A DNA stretch of 64,000 bases, from NCBI RefSeq assembly GCF_023065955.2, contig NW_026622986.1:15029848-15093847 (forward strand), read 5' to 3'. Both the position numbers and the translations under genes were made by a program. The DNA is from Ursus arctos (taxonomy: Eukaryota; Chordata; Mammalia; Carnivora; Ursidae). Under the pieces are notes generated by a model. The model had not been told where the DNA came from, did not search any database, and worked only from the letters and a program-made list of their open reading frames with translations. Shown here piece after piece: positions 23,836-36,495 of the stretch. Numbering within the stretch: position 1 is the first letter of the stretch; the number at the start of each line of letters is the position of its first letter.

Positions 23836-25974
23836 AAAACCTCGGTTTTTATGCCTCACTCAATAACAAGATACTATTCATCACTTTGGCCATTTCCTCA
23901 CAACAACTGTGCTGTTACCCACTTAATGGTACCCAATTTTAAACTGACTTTTTTTTTTTAACTTATTGTGATGAAGCAGTAATATTCATGCTCTCAAGTT
24001 CTTTGTGCTACGTACCTCTCTGATACTCATGAAGACATTATATAATTATTAAAATCTAAAAACCTGTTTTTCTACATGCCACCGAAAATCACCAGTTCCG
24101 AGTGAAAAACAACCTTGGAAGTCATCCGAGCAGTGATACGTTAACGTTTCAGAGTCATGGCAGGAGCCATTTTCCTTAGCAAAGAGGCTGACTTTTAAAA
24201 ATAATGTTATAATACTACACAAGCCTTTTAAGCCAATATGTATTGTTTTATTCAAAGCATCTCATAATTTGAAGCAGCTGCTGTTTTTCAGTTGACTTGA
24301 TGGCTTATTCTCCTTCCATAAAAATATTGGATCATCTAAATCTGGTTAGTTCAAAATCCATTTATTTTTGGTCCAGGCCCATGCATTTCCAATTAATGAG
24401 CTCTGGTCCCACTATAGACATTGTGCTGCTACGGAGAGGAGATGAAGCCCAGCTCTATTCATCAACAATGGCTGGCTATGAGAAGTCAGACAGCGTTCTC
24501 CGAAATCAATCAAGTGGGACCCAGAGGGCCCTCACAAGGAAGGCAGGGAAGTGCTGGAGATGCATAAAGGGCTGGCCTGAGGGACAGGTGGGGTGGGCTC
24601 CAGCCCTGTGTTTGTCCCATCCTTATTTTGTGATCTTCTCACCCCAAGTCATTCCAACCCCGCGAGGCTAGTCTCACCGGCAGGGGAATGGGTTTACAAG
24701 ATGACGCGTAGGACCTTCCTTCCACCTCTGAAACCCCATGATTCTAAATAAGCCAGGCCTGTTTCTTGGGGTTGAACCAACTACCAGGTACGTCCTCAGT
24801 CACAAATCTACAGCAGCAGACAGTCTTGCTCCTGCAAATTACGTGCAAGCAGAGGACTCGTCGACCTGACGGGGAGAAAAGCAGAGCAGAGAGGAAACAT
24901 CTTACCGCCAGTTGCTATGTACCTTAAAAACATTTGTCTTCTCCGTAAAAAAACTAATGTGTGCTCCCCCCCCAAAAAAAAATTTTAAATAAAAGCAGCA
25001 CACCCTCACCTAAGAAATTTTAGAAAAAGTGTAAAGAGAAGAACAGTCATCTGGAAGCCTCTACAGGGCAAGATCGTGCAGAGGGAGCCTGCGTGGACGG
25101 GATCGGAAACAACTCCCTAGAGTCTGGGTTACCCCTATGGGGACCCACAGAAAAGACAGAAAAGCCAAACCCCAGGAAGAAAACGGCATGTAGGTGCAAG
25201 GGTTACAACCTGGAAAGATGAGGACATATGCTCCCAGTCAAAGGCAATTTCCGCTAACATCTGTATTTACAAGAGCCCAGAAGGGGGATGTGGTTTGGAT
25301 AACAAGGGGCAGGGAGTGTGGGGTAAACCTCTCCCGAACTCTCCAGCACCGGCTCAGAACTCTTTGGGGATGACCGCACTAAAGGGAGGTCCTGTTCCAA
25401 TGGACTTTGAGTTGAGTTGGCTGGTTCGCCAGCCCTGGATTTTACGCAGAAATGGGGCCGGGCGCTGGCTGTGATGGTCCTGAAGCCCAAGTGCAGGGCT
25501 GTGATGGGCAGCTGCAAGTCCTGTTGATACTGTTGGCCATAATTACTTTGCATCACAAATCACCGGGTATTTCTGTGGCTGAGTGGATGCCTCCGTCCCG
25601 GGAGCCCCGGTCCCTGGTCCTGAGTGGGCTCCGCTGGCTGCTTGGACTCCAGCAACCCTCCACCTGCAACGTTACTCGGTGTTCTTCCTGTCCTCCCCCC
25701 ACAGCTCTGCCGAAAGCTGACAGGCTGTAGCCTGACATGCAGGCAGCTCTCCATTCAAAGACACTTTCTCGCTTCCAGATCAAGCTCACGAAGAAGTTCC
25801 CCGCTCTGGGTCCATGAAAGCAGCTTTCCGGTGACACAGCACATGAAGTGAAGAAGGACGGCGCAAAGAGGGAAGGGTAGTTTGCCTAAAACTCCCCCCA
25901 CTCTAGCCACTGTTTACCGTTCTCGCTTCACGCTGAGGAAGTTGTCAACAGGTCTCTGGAAAGACAACCAGTCT

Positions 25975-26045
25975 GATACTAGGTTTTGGGTGCTACACGT
26001 CTCAACCAACCAACCAACCAAACCAAACCAAACCAAACAAACCAC
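25975..26045. repeat. (CCAA)/(CCAAA) simple repeat
   Basis: Four CCAA units grade into five CCAAA-like units and CAAACAAACC. Confidence 0.9.
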
Positions 26046-26164
26046 CTTCCAAAAGTGTACAAAATAATTTATCTTGAATCAAAAAAGCATTGCTTATTTG
26101 TAATTATTACTTTCAAATGAAGTTGTCTGTATCTGACTCCAGACTTAAAGCTCTTAGCTACCGG

Positions 26165-26345
26165 TAAGAGAGTTGGCCTGGATTCGAACTCCAGCTTTGC
26201 TACTTGCTAGGGTGTGATCTTGCTACTTAATTTTTTGGCCTCAGTTTTCCAATCAAAAAAATGGGTCTAACTGTACCAATGAAGTCGAGTTATTCTGACG
26301 ACTGTATGAAATAATATATGTTACCAAGACCACATTAGGTAACAA
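26165..26345 (+). mobile_element. MIR SINE
   Basis: GGCCTGGATTCGAACTCCAG, TTTGCTACTTGCTAGGGTGT, GGCCTCAGTTTTCCAATC and AAATGGGTCTAACTG. Confidence 0.85.
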
Positions 26346-27359
26346 CTTTTCATGCATATGAACTCATCTCCGAGTTGGGATAAAGATATCCACAGGGATA
26401 CGGATAAGCAGATCCACGCACACGTGAACCTTTCAAGGGAAACAGCCTGATTTAAAAGGACACTGCTCTATCGAATTCCTTTTTAAAAAAATGCAAAATA
26501 TTGTGACCTAACTATTGCAAGAATAAGACAAAATAGTCATCTCCAGTGCATATAATTTTTGCCAAAGCCTTTTTTCAAGCAGTCATTAAGCCTGACAAAA
26601 CAGGATTATATCTGTTATATAAAACTGTAGAAGTTTTAAATGTGACTCATAAAGCTTACAATGATTATTTCTTTTAAAAAAGTCAAAACCGAGACACAGC
26701 AGCTATTTGTAATTTAAAATTGAAAGTGCTTTTCACACGGAAAAAACAACAAATAATTTTCCCCAGGGTGCTGAAGGACACATACTCAGGTCCCCCTCCC
26801 ACTGTTATCACATCTTCGAATCTTCTACATTTGTCTCAGAAACTAAATGCAAGTCAACATCTTCAGGAAAACACTGAAAATGGTCACCAAACACATACAT
26901 CAGTGAGATCTGTACCAGCAGATAATGTTGACACATTAAATCCTTTTTAAATCATAAGGTTACACAGAAACTAGATCATAGGATTTATAGATGGAGGACA
27001 GCCAAACGTAACTTAAATGGCTTTTTAAAAACAAACTATCGCCAACCACAAGGAAGTTTCCTTCCAAGCAGGGTGCTAAGGAGTGAAAATTAAAAACCTG
27101 GAATTTTAATGCCTCATTGAATGGAACTGAAATACGGAAGACCTGACTCCGTTGAAGGCAAAATGTCCCACAGCATGACAAAAACAGCCTGAAAATTGTT
27201 ATTTTGTTACAAAGGTACAGTTCTTACCTTACATGCTCCGTGACCCTTTCTCTTCTAGCAGAAAGTTTCTAGACTTGCGGAGACCTTGAAACCTCCCATC
27301 TCTCGAAGGCTTCCAGCTCTGGCTGTCTTTATGGTGACTAAATGCAAGGCTTGGGTTTT

Positions 27360-27391
<32 letters not shown>

Positions 27392-29094
27392 AACAGAAGG
27401 AAGCTTTTACTCAAAATATGTGGTTTAAAGGAGCAGTATCCACCCTTGTTAAAACCATTTCACGGACATTCAGAGGTTTTGTTTCTACTCTACGAAAGTT
27501 AAATCTGAGTAGGAAGGCATTTTTCCTGTCCCGGAAATCAGCATAACTAAAACCAATGCTGAGCTAACGAGAAATGTTTCTTCCATGTGTTCCGTCTGGC
27601 AGAAACTGCAAGCCATATCAAGGAAACACGTGATGTTTATAAATACAATATGGCTCATGTTGTCATAACCTCTCAATGACAAAAAAAAAAAAAAAAGTGC
27701 AAGGAAAAGCAAGCAGCCACACAGCAGGAAAGATGAGATTTGTATCACTTGGAAGCTGCATATCAGATGTGCGTATATTACCCTTTCTTGCTTCTTAGAA
27801 AATAAAATAAAGTCTAAGTGGAAGCAGCTAGGGAGGAAGAAAATATCTCCCGTGCTCTGGATAGCCACTGTATTCAAATGTGTTTGCCCCGCTAATCACT
27901 TCAATAAGAGTAATTCCTTACCACTGGTACCGTAGACATCTTTCTGCCTGTCAGAAAAGCATGATATAAAGGGGGGCATAATTAAATACATCACCCAAGT
28001 GAGTTCCATTGTGTTAACTCAAGCAAATAATAGAACGGAGGCAAGGATTTCACAGAGCCTGGAACTGATGTGGAAACGTCCAGATGTCTGTATCACGACT
28101 GATTATGGACTTGTGGATTATTGACTTCGGACCTGCTGCTGGACTCGCTCACTGTTATATTTTCAGAAGCTTGCACAAGAGCCAGACTCAGAGGACGGCT
28201 GTGGTACATAATGGTTGGGTGAATGAACCGGCGAACCTTGGAACCAGGTTAACTGGTCTAAAAATCATCAGTCCTACTTGGTGAGTGTGGAGTATTGGGA
28301 GTATCCAATAGGAAATACTCACTCAATTCAATCTACAAGTAAGATTTGTCCTACTGAGTTATAAATACAGTAAAGCAAGATCTGTCTTATCTAATCTGGT
28401 ATCCAGAGGTTAGCTGACTTTCTACCACAGGTGAATTTAACTCCTGAAAAGAAATTTTTAAAAAGCAGATATGTATGCTTTTCTGACCATCACTTGTTTC
28501 AATCCGACCAATCTGTTATTCTCATCTTAAACTTTAGGGTTACTAACTGCTGTGAAATTATATTGATAGGACGGAGAGTTTGTTAGGACAGACGGATATT
28601 CTCTATTTCTCATTTCGGTCGGGAACTACCACTGAGATAAGCTCGGGAATGTGCTGCAAACTCAAACGTTCGCATTTGTATTTACAAATCATTGTACTGA
28701 TCTCAGCAAACAGGGTATTCACTGAAAGTTCGAGATAGAGAAGGTGCTGAAGTGAACCCCTTTTTCATCCAGACAGTTAATGAGCATTTCCTCATTGTTG
28801 GAGGGAAACACAGGCAGCATGCAGATGAACTGAATGGGAAGCTAAGGGTTTAAAAGGAACTAAAGGTGTGTCCACGGCATGCAGGAAAAGATGAGTGGGA
28901 CAAGGGAGGGAGGAGGACAGGTGAGGTTCTGTGGAGGCTCAAAGAGGCTTGGAAAAGGGAGGAGGTAGGGAAGTCTTGACGAAGATGGTGGCTTTTGAGT
29001 TAGATCTTCACACATGGGTGGCACACGGACACCAAGGATGAAGGCAACAGAGGGAGGAAGGACAGTCGTGACCACCACAGTGAGCAAAGGCCAG

Positions 29095-29315
29095 TTCTGG
29101 AGTTGGGCTGCCTGGCTCCCAATCCAGTTCTACCACAGAAGAGCTGTGTGGCTTCGAGCAAGTTCCCTAACCTCTCTGATCTTCAGCTTCCATATCTGAA
29201 ACAGGGGATAACAGGAATTCCCCTCACACTGGATTGTTTTGAAAATCAAATGAGAATGAATACAAGCACAGTGCTCAGGGTAGGACCTGGCCCAGAGTCG
29301 GTATATTTTGTGAGT
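29095..29315 (+). mobile_element. MIR SINE
   Basis: GGGCTGCCTGGCTCCCAATC, GCTGTGTGGCTTCGAGCAAG, CCTAACCTCTCTGATCTTCA, CAGTGCTCAGGGTAGGACC. Confidence 0.88.
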
Positions 29316-29436
29316 TAGTCATTAATATCACGGTCACTGGTGGTGGGTCAAGGAGGAGAACCTTGAACGACTGAAAGATTAGCTAGGAGTTATTTCCAGA
29401 AACTTCCATTTCTATGGGATTCTCTTCTCTTCCGTC

Positions 29437-29615
29437 CCTTTTTTTTAATTTTATTTATTTATTTGAGAGAGCAGGTGGAGGGGCAGAGAGAGAGGGGGAA
29501 AAACAGACTCCCCACTGAGCAGGGAGCCATATGCAGAGCTCGATCCCAGGACCCTGGGATCATGACCTGAGCTGAAGGCAGACGAAGTTAATTGACTGAG
29601 CCACCCAGGCGCCCC
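29437..29615 (-). mobile_element. SINEC with TSD
   Basis: Poly-T and TTTATTTATTTATTTGAGAG start, complement head CACCCAGGCGCCCC. TCTTCTCTTCC is present on both sides. Confidence 0.93.
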
Positions 29616-29954
29616 TCTTCTCTTCCATTTCTACAGGATTACTTCATCCCTCCCCAAATCCCAAAACCTTCCTCTCAACACTGCCCCATGGAAAAAAGAG
29701 CTCCAAGGCATACATACTAAATGACACATACTTCTTCTTTCATTTTTTAGGGGGGTCGTGGGGGTATCTTTTTAGCCCCATCAAAAGAGAACACAATGGA
29801 GCAAAGTTAACTATAAAAAGATGCAATAAGACAGACACCTAACAGAGTTAAGAAGTGAAACAAATTTAAGAAAGGATATTTTATGGGCTCTAAAATCTCA
29901 TCAGGCATCATTTCAAAACCTGCAAAACTGTAATAGAAATATCAAAGAAGGGAG

Positions 29955-30135
29955 GCTATAGCTGAATACATGGAGTCAGAAAGAACTGGGTTCAAATCCA
30001 ATGTCTGACATTTACCAGCTGTGTGGGCCTAGGAAAAACTCATTGGCCTCAGCTTCACCATCAGTAAAAACGGAGTCACTATACCTACTTGGCACAGTTC
30101 CTGGCTCATCAGTATGTGAAGTATTTAACACGTTG
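29955..30135 (+). mobile_element. MIR SINE
   Basis: ACTGGGTTCAAATCCAATG, TTACCAGCTGTGTGGGCC and TTGGCCTCAGCTTCACCATC in MIR order. Confidence 0.82.
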
Positions 30136-30864
30136 CCTGCTGTGTGGGTACAAAAAGGTCTGTGATCTGACATCCAGAAAAACAACGGTCTAGAATGACT
30201 ACTACTTGTACCCTGCCTGACTCCACGGAGAAATGAATAGAATTCACAGACATTTTGCCCCCCTCCCCACCAAAGTCAAAGTGGAGCATCTGACAAAAAG
30301 ATGAAAGTAGGAAAACCAAAAAGAGAGGCCAGGAACGAAGCCAACACGCAGAATACACGCCGCGAATGTCTGTACGCTTGTTGTGGGCGGGCCACACATT
30401 TAATTCTAAGCTTTAGAGTAGCAACACAAAGAGGGAAAATGATCACTTTCAAGATTCAAAGTGTCCATATGACAAAAATAAACCAGGAGAAGCACAACTA
30501 TTTCTGGTGATGAGAACAGAGAGATATTTTTACAGTGGGTTCTCGTTAATGGCAGAAAATGAATAATACAGCAATTGCACACTACCGTGATAGGAGCCCA
30601 TGCGTTCTGGGTTTACGCGCACCGTGGGTAAGACATTGTGGCCGGCTCTGGAGGGATACAAACGTGAACACGAGATGGTGTATGCCTTTGGAGAACTGAC
30701 AGTCTTGTGGCTGAGACACTCATCCATCTAGATGGTTCTAACACCAGGATGACGTGCCGCATGCCCCCAAAAGGGCAAGGTAAATTCTGCCGGAGCATTA
30801 GGGAGAGTGTCGTCAAGTAGGTGGCCTTGTAGTTGGCCTCTAAAACAAGGTTTTATGTCTTAAC

Positions 30865-31480
30865 AGCTCAAGATGGAAAATTTCAACCATTTGGAAACAG
30901 AAGAGAAAATAATCTGGTGAGCTCCCATCATCCATCTGTGACATTTTTCAGCAGGTTACCGATTCTATTTCACCTATGTCCGCTGTTTTGGTTTATTCTG
31001 CAGAGGTATGTTTAAGCAAATCCCTTTCATCATGCCATTTAGCCTGTAAATACTTAGTATGTCTCATTTTACAAAATATAACCACCAAACCATTATTACG
31101 CCCAATGGAATGACCAGTTATCCCTTAACATCACCTGATTCCTTTTTTCTTTAAAGGTTTTATTTATTTACTTGAGAGAGAAAATGAGTGGAGAAGGGCA
31201 GAGGGAGAGGGAGAAAAAATCTGAAGCAGACTCCACACTGAGCCCAAGATGGGGCTCGATCCCATGACCGCAAGATCATGACCTGAGCCGAAACCAAGGG
31301 TCGGACGCTTAACCGACTGAGCCACCCAGGCACCCCCAACATCACCTGATTCCTAACACATGTTCAAATTTCCCAAAGAGTTTCAAAGATGTCTTTAACA
31401 GTTGGTTGTTCCAATGAGGATTCTACCATGGTGCACACGTGGCATTTGGTTGTTACGGTATAGACGTGACCTGGGAAACA
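30865..31480. mobile_element. L1-type 3' UTR fragment, split by SINEC 31144-31337
   Basis: TTTAAGCAAATCCCTTTCAT, CATTTAGCCTGTAAATACTT, ATATAACCACCAAACCATTA, then after the SINEC TGTTCAAATTTCCCAAAGAG and AACAGTTGGTTGTTCCAATG. This series is known from old L1 3' regions. Strand not decided. Confidence 0.55.
31144..31337 (-). mobile_element. SINEC with exact 17-bp TSD inside an L1-type fragment
   Basis: AACATCACCTGATTCCT at 31127-31143 and 31338-31354 flanks a full minus-strand SINEC. The host sequence resumes directly after it, giving a clear empty-site reconstruction. Confidence 0.96.
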
Positions 31481-31834
31481 TACAGTGTTCCTGCCCACGT
31501 TTTTTCAGGCCAGCGGTTTATTGAAGGAATTGAGCAGCTGTCCTATTGTATGTGAGATGGAAGGAATTTTGAAAGGCAGATCCGTGGGGAGCGAGAGGCC
31601 ACTTCAGATACGCGGAGTAAGAACGGACAGGTGGCTCTGCTTTGGGTGTGGGGATGCGGACGACAGTGACCAACACCTTGTGCTATTCTTTGTGTGGTGG
31701 GACGGTGGGCTCAGGGGGCCAGCTTGGGAAGCGGTGGTTGGACTGGGGTCAGGTGAGTTGGGAGCCTGGCTACAGGCTATTGCATGACTGATCACTAGAA
31801 AAATACTGAACGTGAGAACTGGAGCAGCAGAGCA

Positions 31835-32075
31835 GTGGTGCGAAGAGCCGGGGATCTAGAGCCCACCTGCCTGGGTTCAAATCTCAGCTCCGCCACTCTC
31901 TAGCTGCGTGGTCTCGGGCAAATGTCCTCACACACCTAGCAACTGTTTTCTAGGCTGTCAACAGAGAGGGCTTACACCAATACCTGCCTCAAAATGTTGT
32001 CATGGGGATTAAATGAGATCACTCTTAAGAGTGCTTAGTAAATGCTCAAAAACTTAGCTGTCATGAAAACAGTGA
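31835..32075 (+). mobile_element. MIR SINE, near full length
   Basis: CCTGCCTGGGTTCAAATCTC, GCTGCGTGGTCTCGGGCAAA, GTTGTCATGGGGATTAAATG and GTGCTTAGTAAATGCTCAA cover head to tail. Confidence 0.9.
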
Positions 32076-32546
32076 CGCAGGCAATGGCAGAAGGGGCATC
32101 CGTTAAGAGGCCTTCCCAAACGGCCTGGACCAGCTCTGCTGACTGGGGGACGTGTTGAGAAACGAGAGTTATGCCATCAAAGAATCAACGATAACTCAAC
32201 TTTTTAAATCTCTTCTTCCCCACCCTTCAAAATGCACACACACATACACCCCACCAATGTCTATCTTGCATACAAACAAAAAAAGCAAGCAGGAAAAAGA
32301 CTTCAGAGAGAAAAAAAAGAGAAAGATTAGGATTTTTTTTTCTTCAATGGGATACAATGGAAATACTGGAAGAATATCCATGTGGAGACAGCTACTTGGA
32401 AGCTGAACATTGGGCTCCTGAAGTCTAGAGAAATGGCAGAGCTGGGGTTACAGTTTCAAGGGTCATCACATTGATGTAATGGTTAAGTCAGCAGCAAGAT
32501 AGAAACCACACATGAAAGGATGCAGCTTAAAAAAAAAAAAAAGCAA

Positions 32547-32549
<3 letters not shown>

Positions 32550-32586
<37 letters not shown>
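32550..32586. repeat. (CA)n microsatellite
   Basis: About 18 CA units; an A13 run lies 20 bp before it. Confidence 0.95.
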
Positions 32587-32588
<2 letters not shown>

Positions 32589-33540
32589 GTGAAGTCCGTC
32601 TGAGCACACTGAAGACCATTCAGGGGCAGGAGGAAGAAGAGTTAGTGAATGAGGCAGGCTGAGATGTGTTTGAACCTAAGGAAGGAATTTGGAAATGGCG
32701 GTGTAAGTAGAAACCAAGGTTTCTAAGAAGACCATTCATGGGTGTCAAAGGCAGGGCTGAAATAAAAGAGGTCTGGGAGGCAGTGACTGATTTGGTTCTT
32801 AGGAAGGAATTTAAGATGGAAGGCCAGGTCTGGGGAGGGTGTTCTAAATGCAAATCTGGGAGCTGTCCTATATAAGTACAAACGAAAGACATACAAGAGG
32901 GAAAGAACTGAATGATAGGAGCAGAAAATCACAGGAAGTCATCTCAAAGTGTGTTGGAGGGTGGAAAAGCCCCCAAACTGCGAAAAAGCCACTGGGTTGG
33001 GTGAGCAGGAAGTCCCTGGTACCCTCTGAGAGCCCCAAGATGGAACGGCTCATCTCTGAGTTGTACATTCGTGAGTGACAAGCCCTGTGAGTGCACACAT
33101 AATTCTGCAAGAGGGCCTCTTCCATATGGTGAGCTCAGTCCCTTGGGAACTAAATTTCAAAGCTACTATCTAATTTTGTAAGGAAACACAAGCCATGTGA
33201 TTAAATTAGACCGGGGTGATTTGCACCCACATGCAAAGAATCAGGAGCCGGCTGTGCTCCGTTCCAGCAGAGAGCCACGAGTCTCCGTCCACAGACTAGC
33301 CTCCAAAGTGCGCAGCCGGACGCTAAATGAAAACCTAGACACACGTTTTCCCCGCCAGGTATACATTCGGTGCATGCTCTGGGGCCCACAGCCTCCGAGT
33401 TAATACTCTCGTCTAACAGGCTTCCTGAGTAACGCCACTGCCATCGTTACACTGCTCTGGCGAACGTGACCGGTGCAGACTCAGAGTCTCCCATTTTCTT
33501 TGGTTTCACAGGCTAAGATCTTAAATTCATTGTTTAAGGA

Positions 33541-33815
33541 CAGTCTCGGGGGCCACCGAAGAGTTCTGGTGCTGCCGTTTTTGCGCCTCTGCTCGATCTA
33601 ACCAATGTCTTTCCTGCGATGCGTGTCTGTGGGTCACGGGTGGGCAGCGGGGCGGGCTGTCCCAGGCTGGCGGAGGCTGGCGGTGGAAGGCGAATGACAT
33701 CAGGCGCGGGGCTGCGTCCCTGACTCACGCGAATAGTTAGCATCAAATTCCTTCACGGCCACGCGCACGTTGCAAACATACGGAAGGAGGGAGCGCCCCT
33801 AAACCCACCATGCGG
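33541..33815. promoter_or_regulatory. CpG-rich intronic patch, candidate regulatory element
   Basis: About 25 CpGs in roughly 275 bp by eye, far above the neighbouring intron. Contains AACCAATG (CCAAT-box-like), GGGGCGGGC (GC-box-like) and TGACTCAC (AP-1-like). No gene start recognised beside it; function inferred from composition only. Confidence 0.4.
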
Positions 33816-35049
33816 CCTGGTTTAGTCTACAGCCATCGATCCTTGCTCTGTTCTCTTTCTGTTCTTCACCATATGTGATGGGGAATGCAGCTGGGCTCCA
33901 GGCCGGGCTCAGCAAAGCCTCCTTTCCTTTAATGGCGAGGCAGCTACATTCGCGGAGAAGGAGAGAGAATTCCAACCACCACAGTCAAAAGGTGAGGCTG
34001 AAGCAATTCCACGTCTGTTGGCTTCTGGAATCTGTGACTAGGGGCCAAGTTACAAACTGCAGGCATGATCACACCTCGTTGGTTTTAAAAACCACGTTCT
34101 ATTTCTCGTGTCTAAGTAGTCTTTTCGGAAACCTAAAAGCGTGTCTGTGGGTTGGACGGTGAACATTTGTTGTCTTGTCATCTGGGGACAACAGTTGACT
34201 TCCTCACACACAAAAAGGGCTGTCTGAAGGAGACTGTGGGGAACAGAAAGATGCTAGGGTCTGGTCTAAAAGTAAAAGCAGAACAACTTCACCGAAACCC
34301 AGAGCAAACGTTCTGAATTCTAATAGGCTTTGTCCATATGGTTGATATTAGAGTCTCTACGTGCTCACGGCTGGTCCTTATGTAGGTACCCCAGCTGCTT
34401 GAGAGTTAAAACAGGTGTCTTCCCCAGCCATAAACAAGATTTTCAGAGGCGATTCTGGGGCCCCCGTGTGGGCTCTACGTAACAGAAACAGATCTCTGAG
34501 TGCCATGAAACTCCAGGTCGAAGGCTAGACATATCAAAAAAATAAAGATATCCAGGGCAACGAGGACTCTTAAGAACGTCACTGAGAAAGAATAACGAAA
34601 TAATAAAAAGCAAGGGCACTGTAACACTCAGTCCGTGTTTCACGATCAACATGACTCAATCTGCCTTCACGTGGTGCCGGTTTACATTTAAAGTATAACT
34701 AGCTAAATATAAGCCTCAAAATCCTAGATTTTCTGAAGTAGCAACACAGCCTTCACTTCAAATCACACATCATTTCTGATATAAAAAAGAAAACAAAACA
34801 AAACAACCCAGTAATTGAAGACGTAAGAGCCTTTTCCTCCCAAAGTGTGGGCTCTAATCCCACAATGTCATCACTCATATTCCAGTCCAGAATTCCCTAG
34901 AAATTCTTCCAGCACTTTCTATCGGACCTTCTGGCCTCTTGGTCCTAAACTCACACACCGTGTGGGGTACAAAGAACAATGGTCTCTCAAAGATGTCTTC
35001 TTCCTAACCCGTCGAGCCTCTGACTACACAAGGAAGGGGGATTAAGATT

Positions 35050-35450
35050 GCGAATCAGTTGACCTTAAAATAAAGAGATTATTCTGGGGCACTGGGCGGG
35101 CCCAATGTAATCACAAGTGTCCTTAAACGTGGAAGAGGGAGGGTTAGACATGTGATAATGGAAGCCGGGGTGGGAGCGATGCTATTTGGCTGAGCGTGAA
35201 GATGGAAAGAGGGGACTGCCAGCCGAGGAACGTGCGTGACCTCTGGAGGCTGGGGAGAAAAAAGGAAACATTCTCTCTAGAGCTTCCAGAAAGGAAAGCT
35301 GATGTCCCGCCGCTGGCCCCTTGAGTTTACAGCCCACTGAGGACCATGTGGGACTTTCGACCTCTAGAACTGTAAGATAGTAAATCTGTGTCATTTTAAG
35401 CCATGAAACATGTATTAATTTGTTACAGCAGCAATAGCAAACTGATACAT
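35050..35450 (+). mobile_element. LTR-like fossil (MaLR-type)
   Basis: TTATTCTGGGGCACTGGGC, AATCACAAGTGTCCTTAAAC, CCAGCCGAGGAACGTGCG, TTTTAAGCCATGAAACATG, TTGTTACAGCAGCAATAGC, AAACTGATACATT follow the same family as 7003-7403. No coding sequence. Confidence 0.6.
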
Positions 35451-36401
35451 TCTGTCTGGGAAGAAGAGACAGGCTCACCTTGGGAATGCAACCACAATGC
35501 TAGGACAGGCAATGCCTGGGCTTCTTTGGCAAGAAGACTATTCCTTTACTTTCCTCCTAGTTAAACTCCAGCATCCTGCAGAGCACTAGTCCTCAGAAAG
35601 GATGCTATAAAATGGTGCAGCGTCTGCTAAATTTGTGTGTGTGATGGGAAGGAGGTAGAGCTGGAGGGGGCCACAGCACTATTGTTAGACACTCAGGCCC
35701 TTTTTTAGCGAACCTGCCTTAATATGATTTTTAAAATCTGTCTTTTCTGTTACCCTGTTCTTTTCTCCTCAAAACATCCCTGGGTGCTTTGAATGTTTGG
35801 ATAATCTTTGGAGATGATCTAAATCCAGAGAATTTCAGCTCCCACATCATGCAGATTTTTGGACTATGCCTCCGACGGGACTCAGATAAGGTTTGATAAT
35901 ATTTAATACAGTACAGCAGCAAACAGTGTGAATTAGGAGGTGAAGAATTTAATTAGAATGCTAGGGCTTGCTTGGAATAGCTGATGTAAGAATATTAATA
36001 GATTCTACATGGAATTGTACATGGGGTTTTGTGGTGGTTGTTTGTAAGTTAGTTTTGTTTTAATTAGAGAAAAAATAGCAAGAGATCCTCTGAGTCAATG
36101 TATATGGACCAAAGATGCTTTTAGGCAAAGATTTTCAGGATCCCCTTGGAGTGAGGACACAACTCAACCCCATGCTTAGAGATAAATGAGAATGTGTCAG
36201 GCCCTATTTCAGTCCCTTTGCCCCAAATGTCCACGAAATCTGATTTCTTTCCCAAGGCACAAATCATGAGTCATCAGACAAGATGAGCGGGGACAAGCCC
36301 TGAAACCTGGTGGTGGGGTGTGACTGCAACAGAAGACCGGGCCAGAAAAAGGGATGGCCTGACTTCTCAAATAAAATTAAAAATAGAACGGGAACACTTA
36401 C

Positions 36402-36495
36402 CCTCATGTCTCCGTTCACAGTTTTCGGTGTGTGGTTGAACGCGTGTGCAGGGTCCTTGTTGTACACTTTGAGGAGCGATCTGTCCTGAATGTTC
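36402..36495 (-). CDS. KIAA1217: KIAA1217 internal coding exon (94 nt)
   Basis: Starts with the last base of the split Arg codon (AG|G), followed by 31 codons from NIQDRSLLKVYNKDPAHAF to TVNGDMR. The acceptor is TTTTTGATTCCAG and the donor is AGG before GTAAGT, a full consensus match, leaving phase 0. The next exon (6816) opens with ATG CAG AGA, so the joined product reads NGDMR-MQREIVY, as in the family. The sequence continues the AIP3-like block of the upstream exon without gap or frameshift. The exon sits within a longer chance-open frame (36264-36758) that runs into both flanking introns, so retention of the intron downstream would add 44 codons before a stop. The exon is 29.6 kb from the next exon and 4.06 kb from the previous one. 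Confidence 0.95.

Larger units (their letters stand above)
6817..36401 (-). other. KIAA1217: KIAA1217 intron, 29.6 kb
   Basis: Bounded by the donor after 36402 and the acceptor before 6816. Contains seven SINECs, LTR, L1 and MIR fragments listed separately, (GA)n and (CA)n tracts, three CpG-enriched patches and an exon-like unit on the opposite strand at 18146-18283. Stretches where I recognise nothing specific: 8620-9070, 9210-10130, 10360-11790, 11830-13330, 13930-16590, 16880-17170, 17550-18140, 18290-18980, 20000-20390, 20670-23630, 23840-25970, 26350-29090, 30140-30860, 32080-32550, 32590-33540, 33820-35040 and 35460-36400. Confidence 0.85.

Noticed and set aside
25975..26045. Regularly spaced short repeat considered as an array
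   Set aside because: Simple CCAA/CCAAA microsatellite; no spacers, and CRISPR arrays do not occur in mammalian nuclear DNA.
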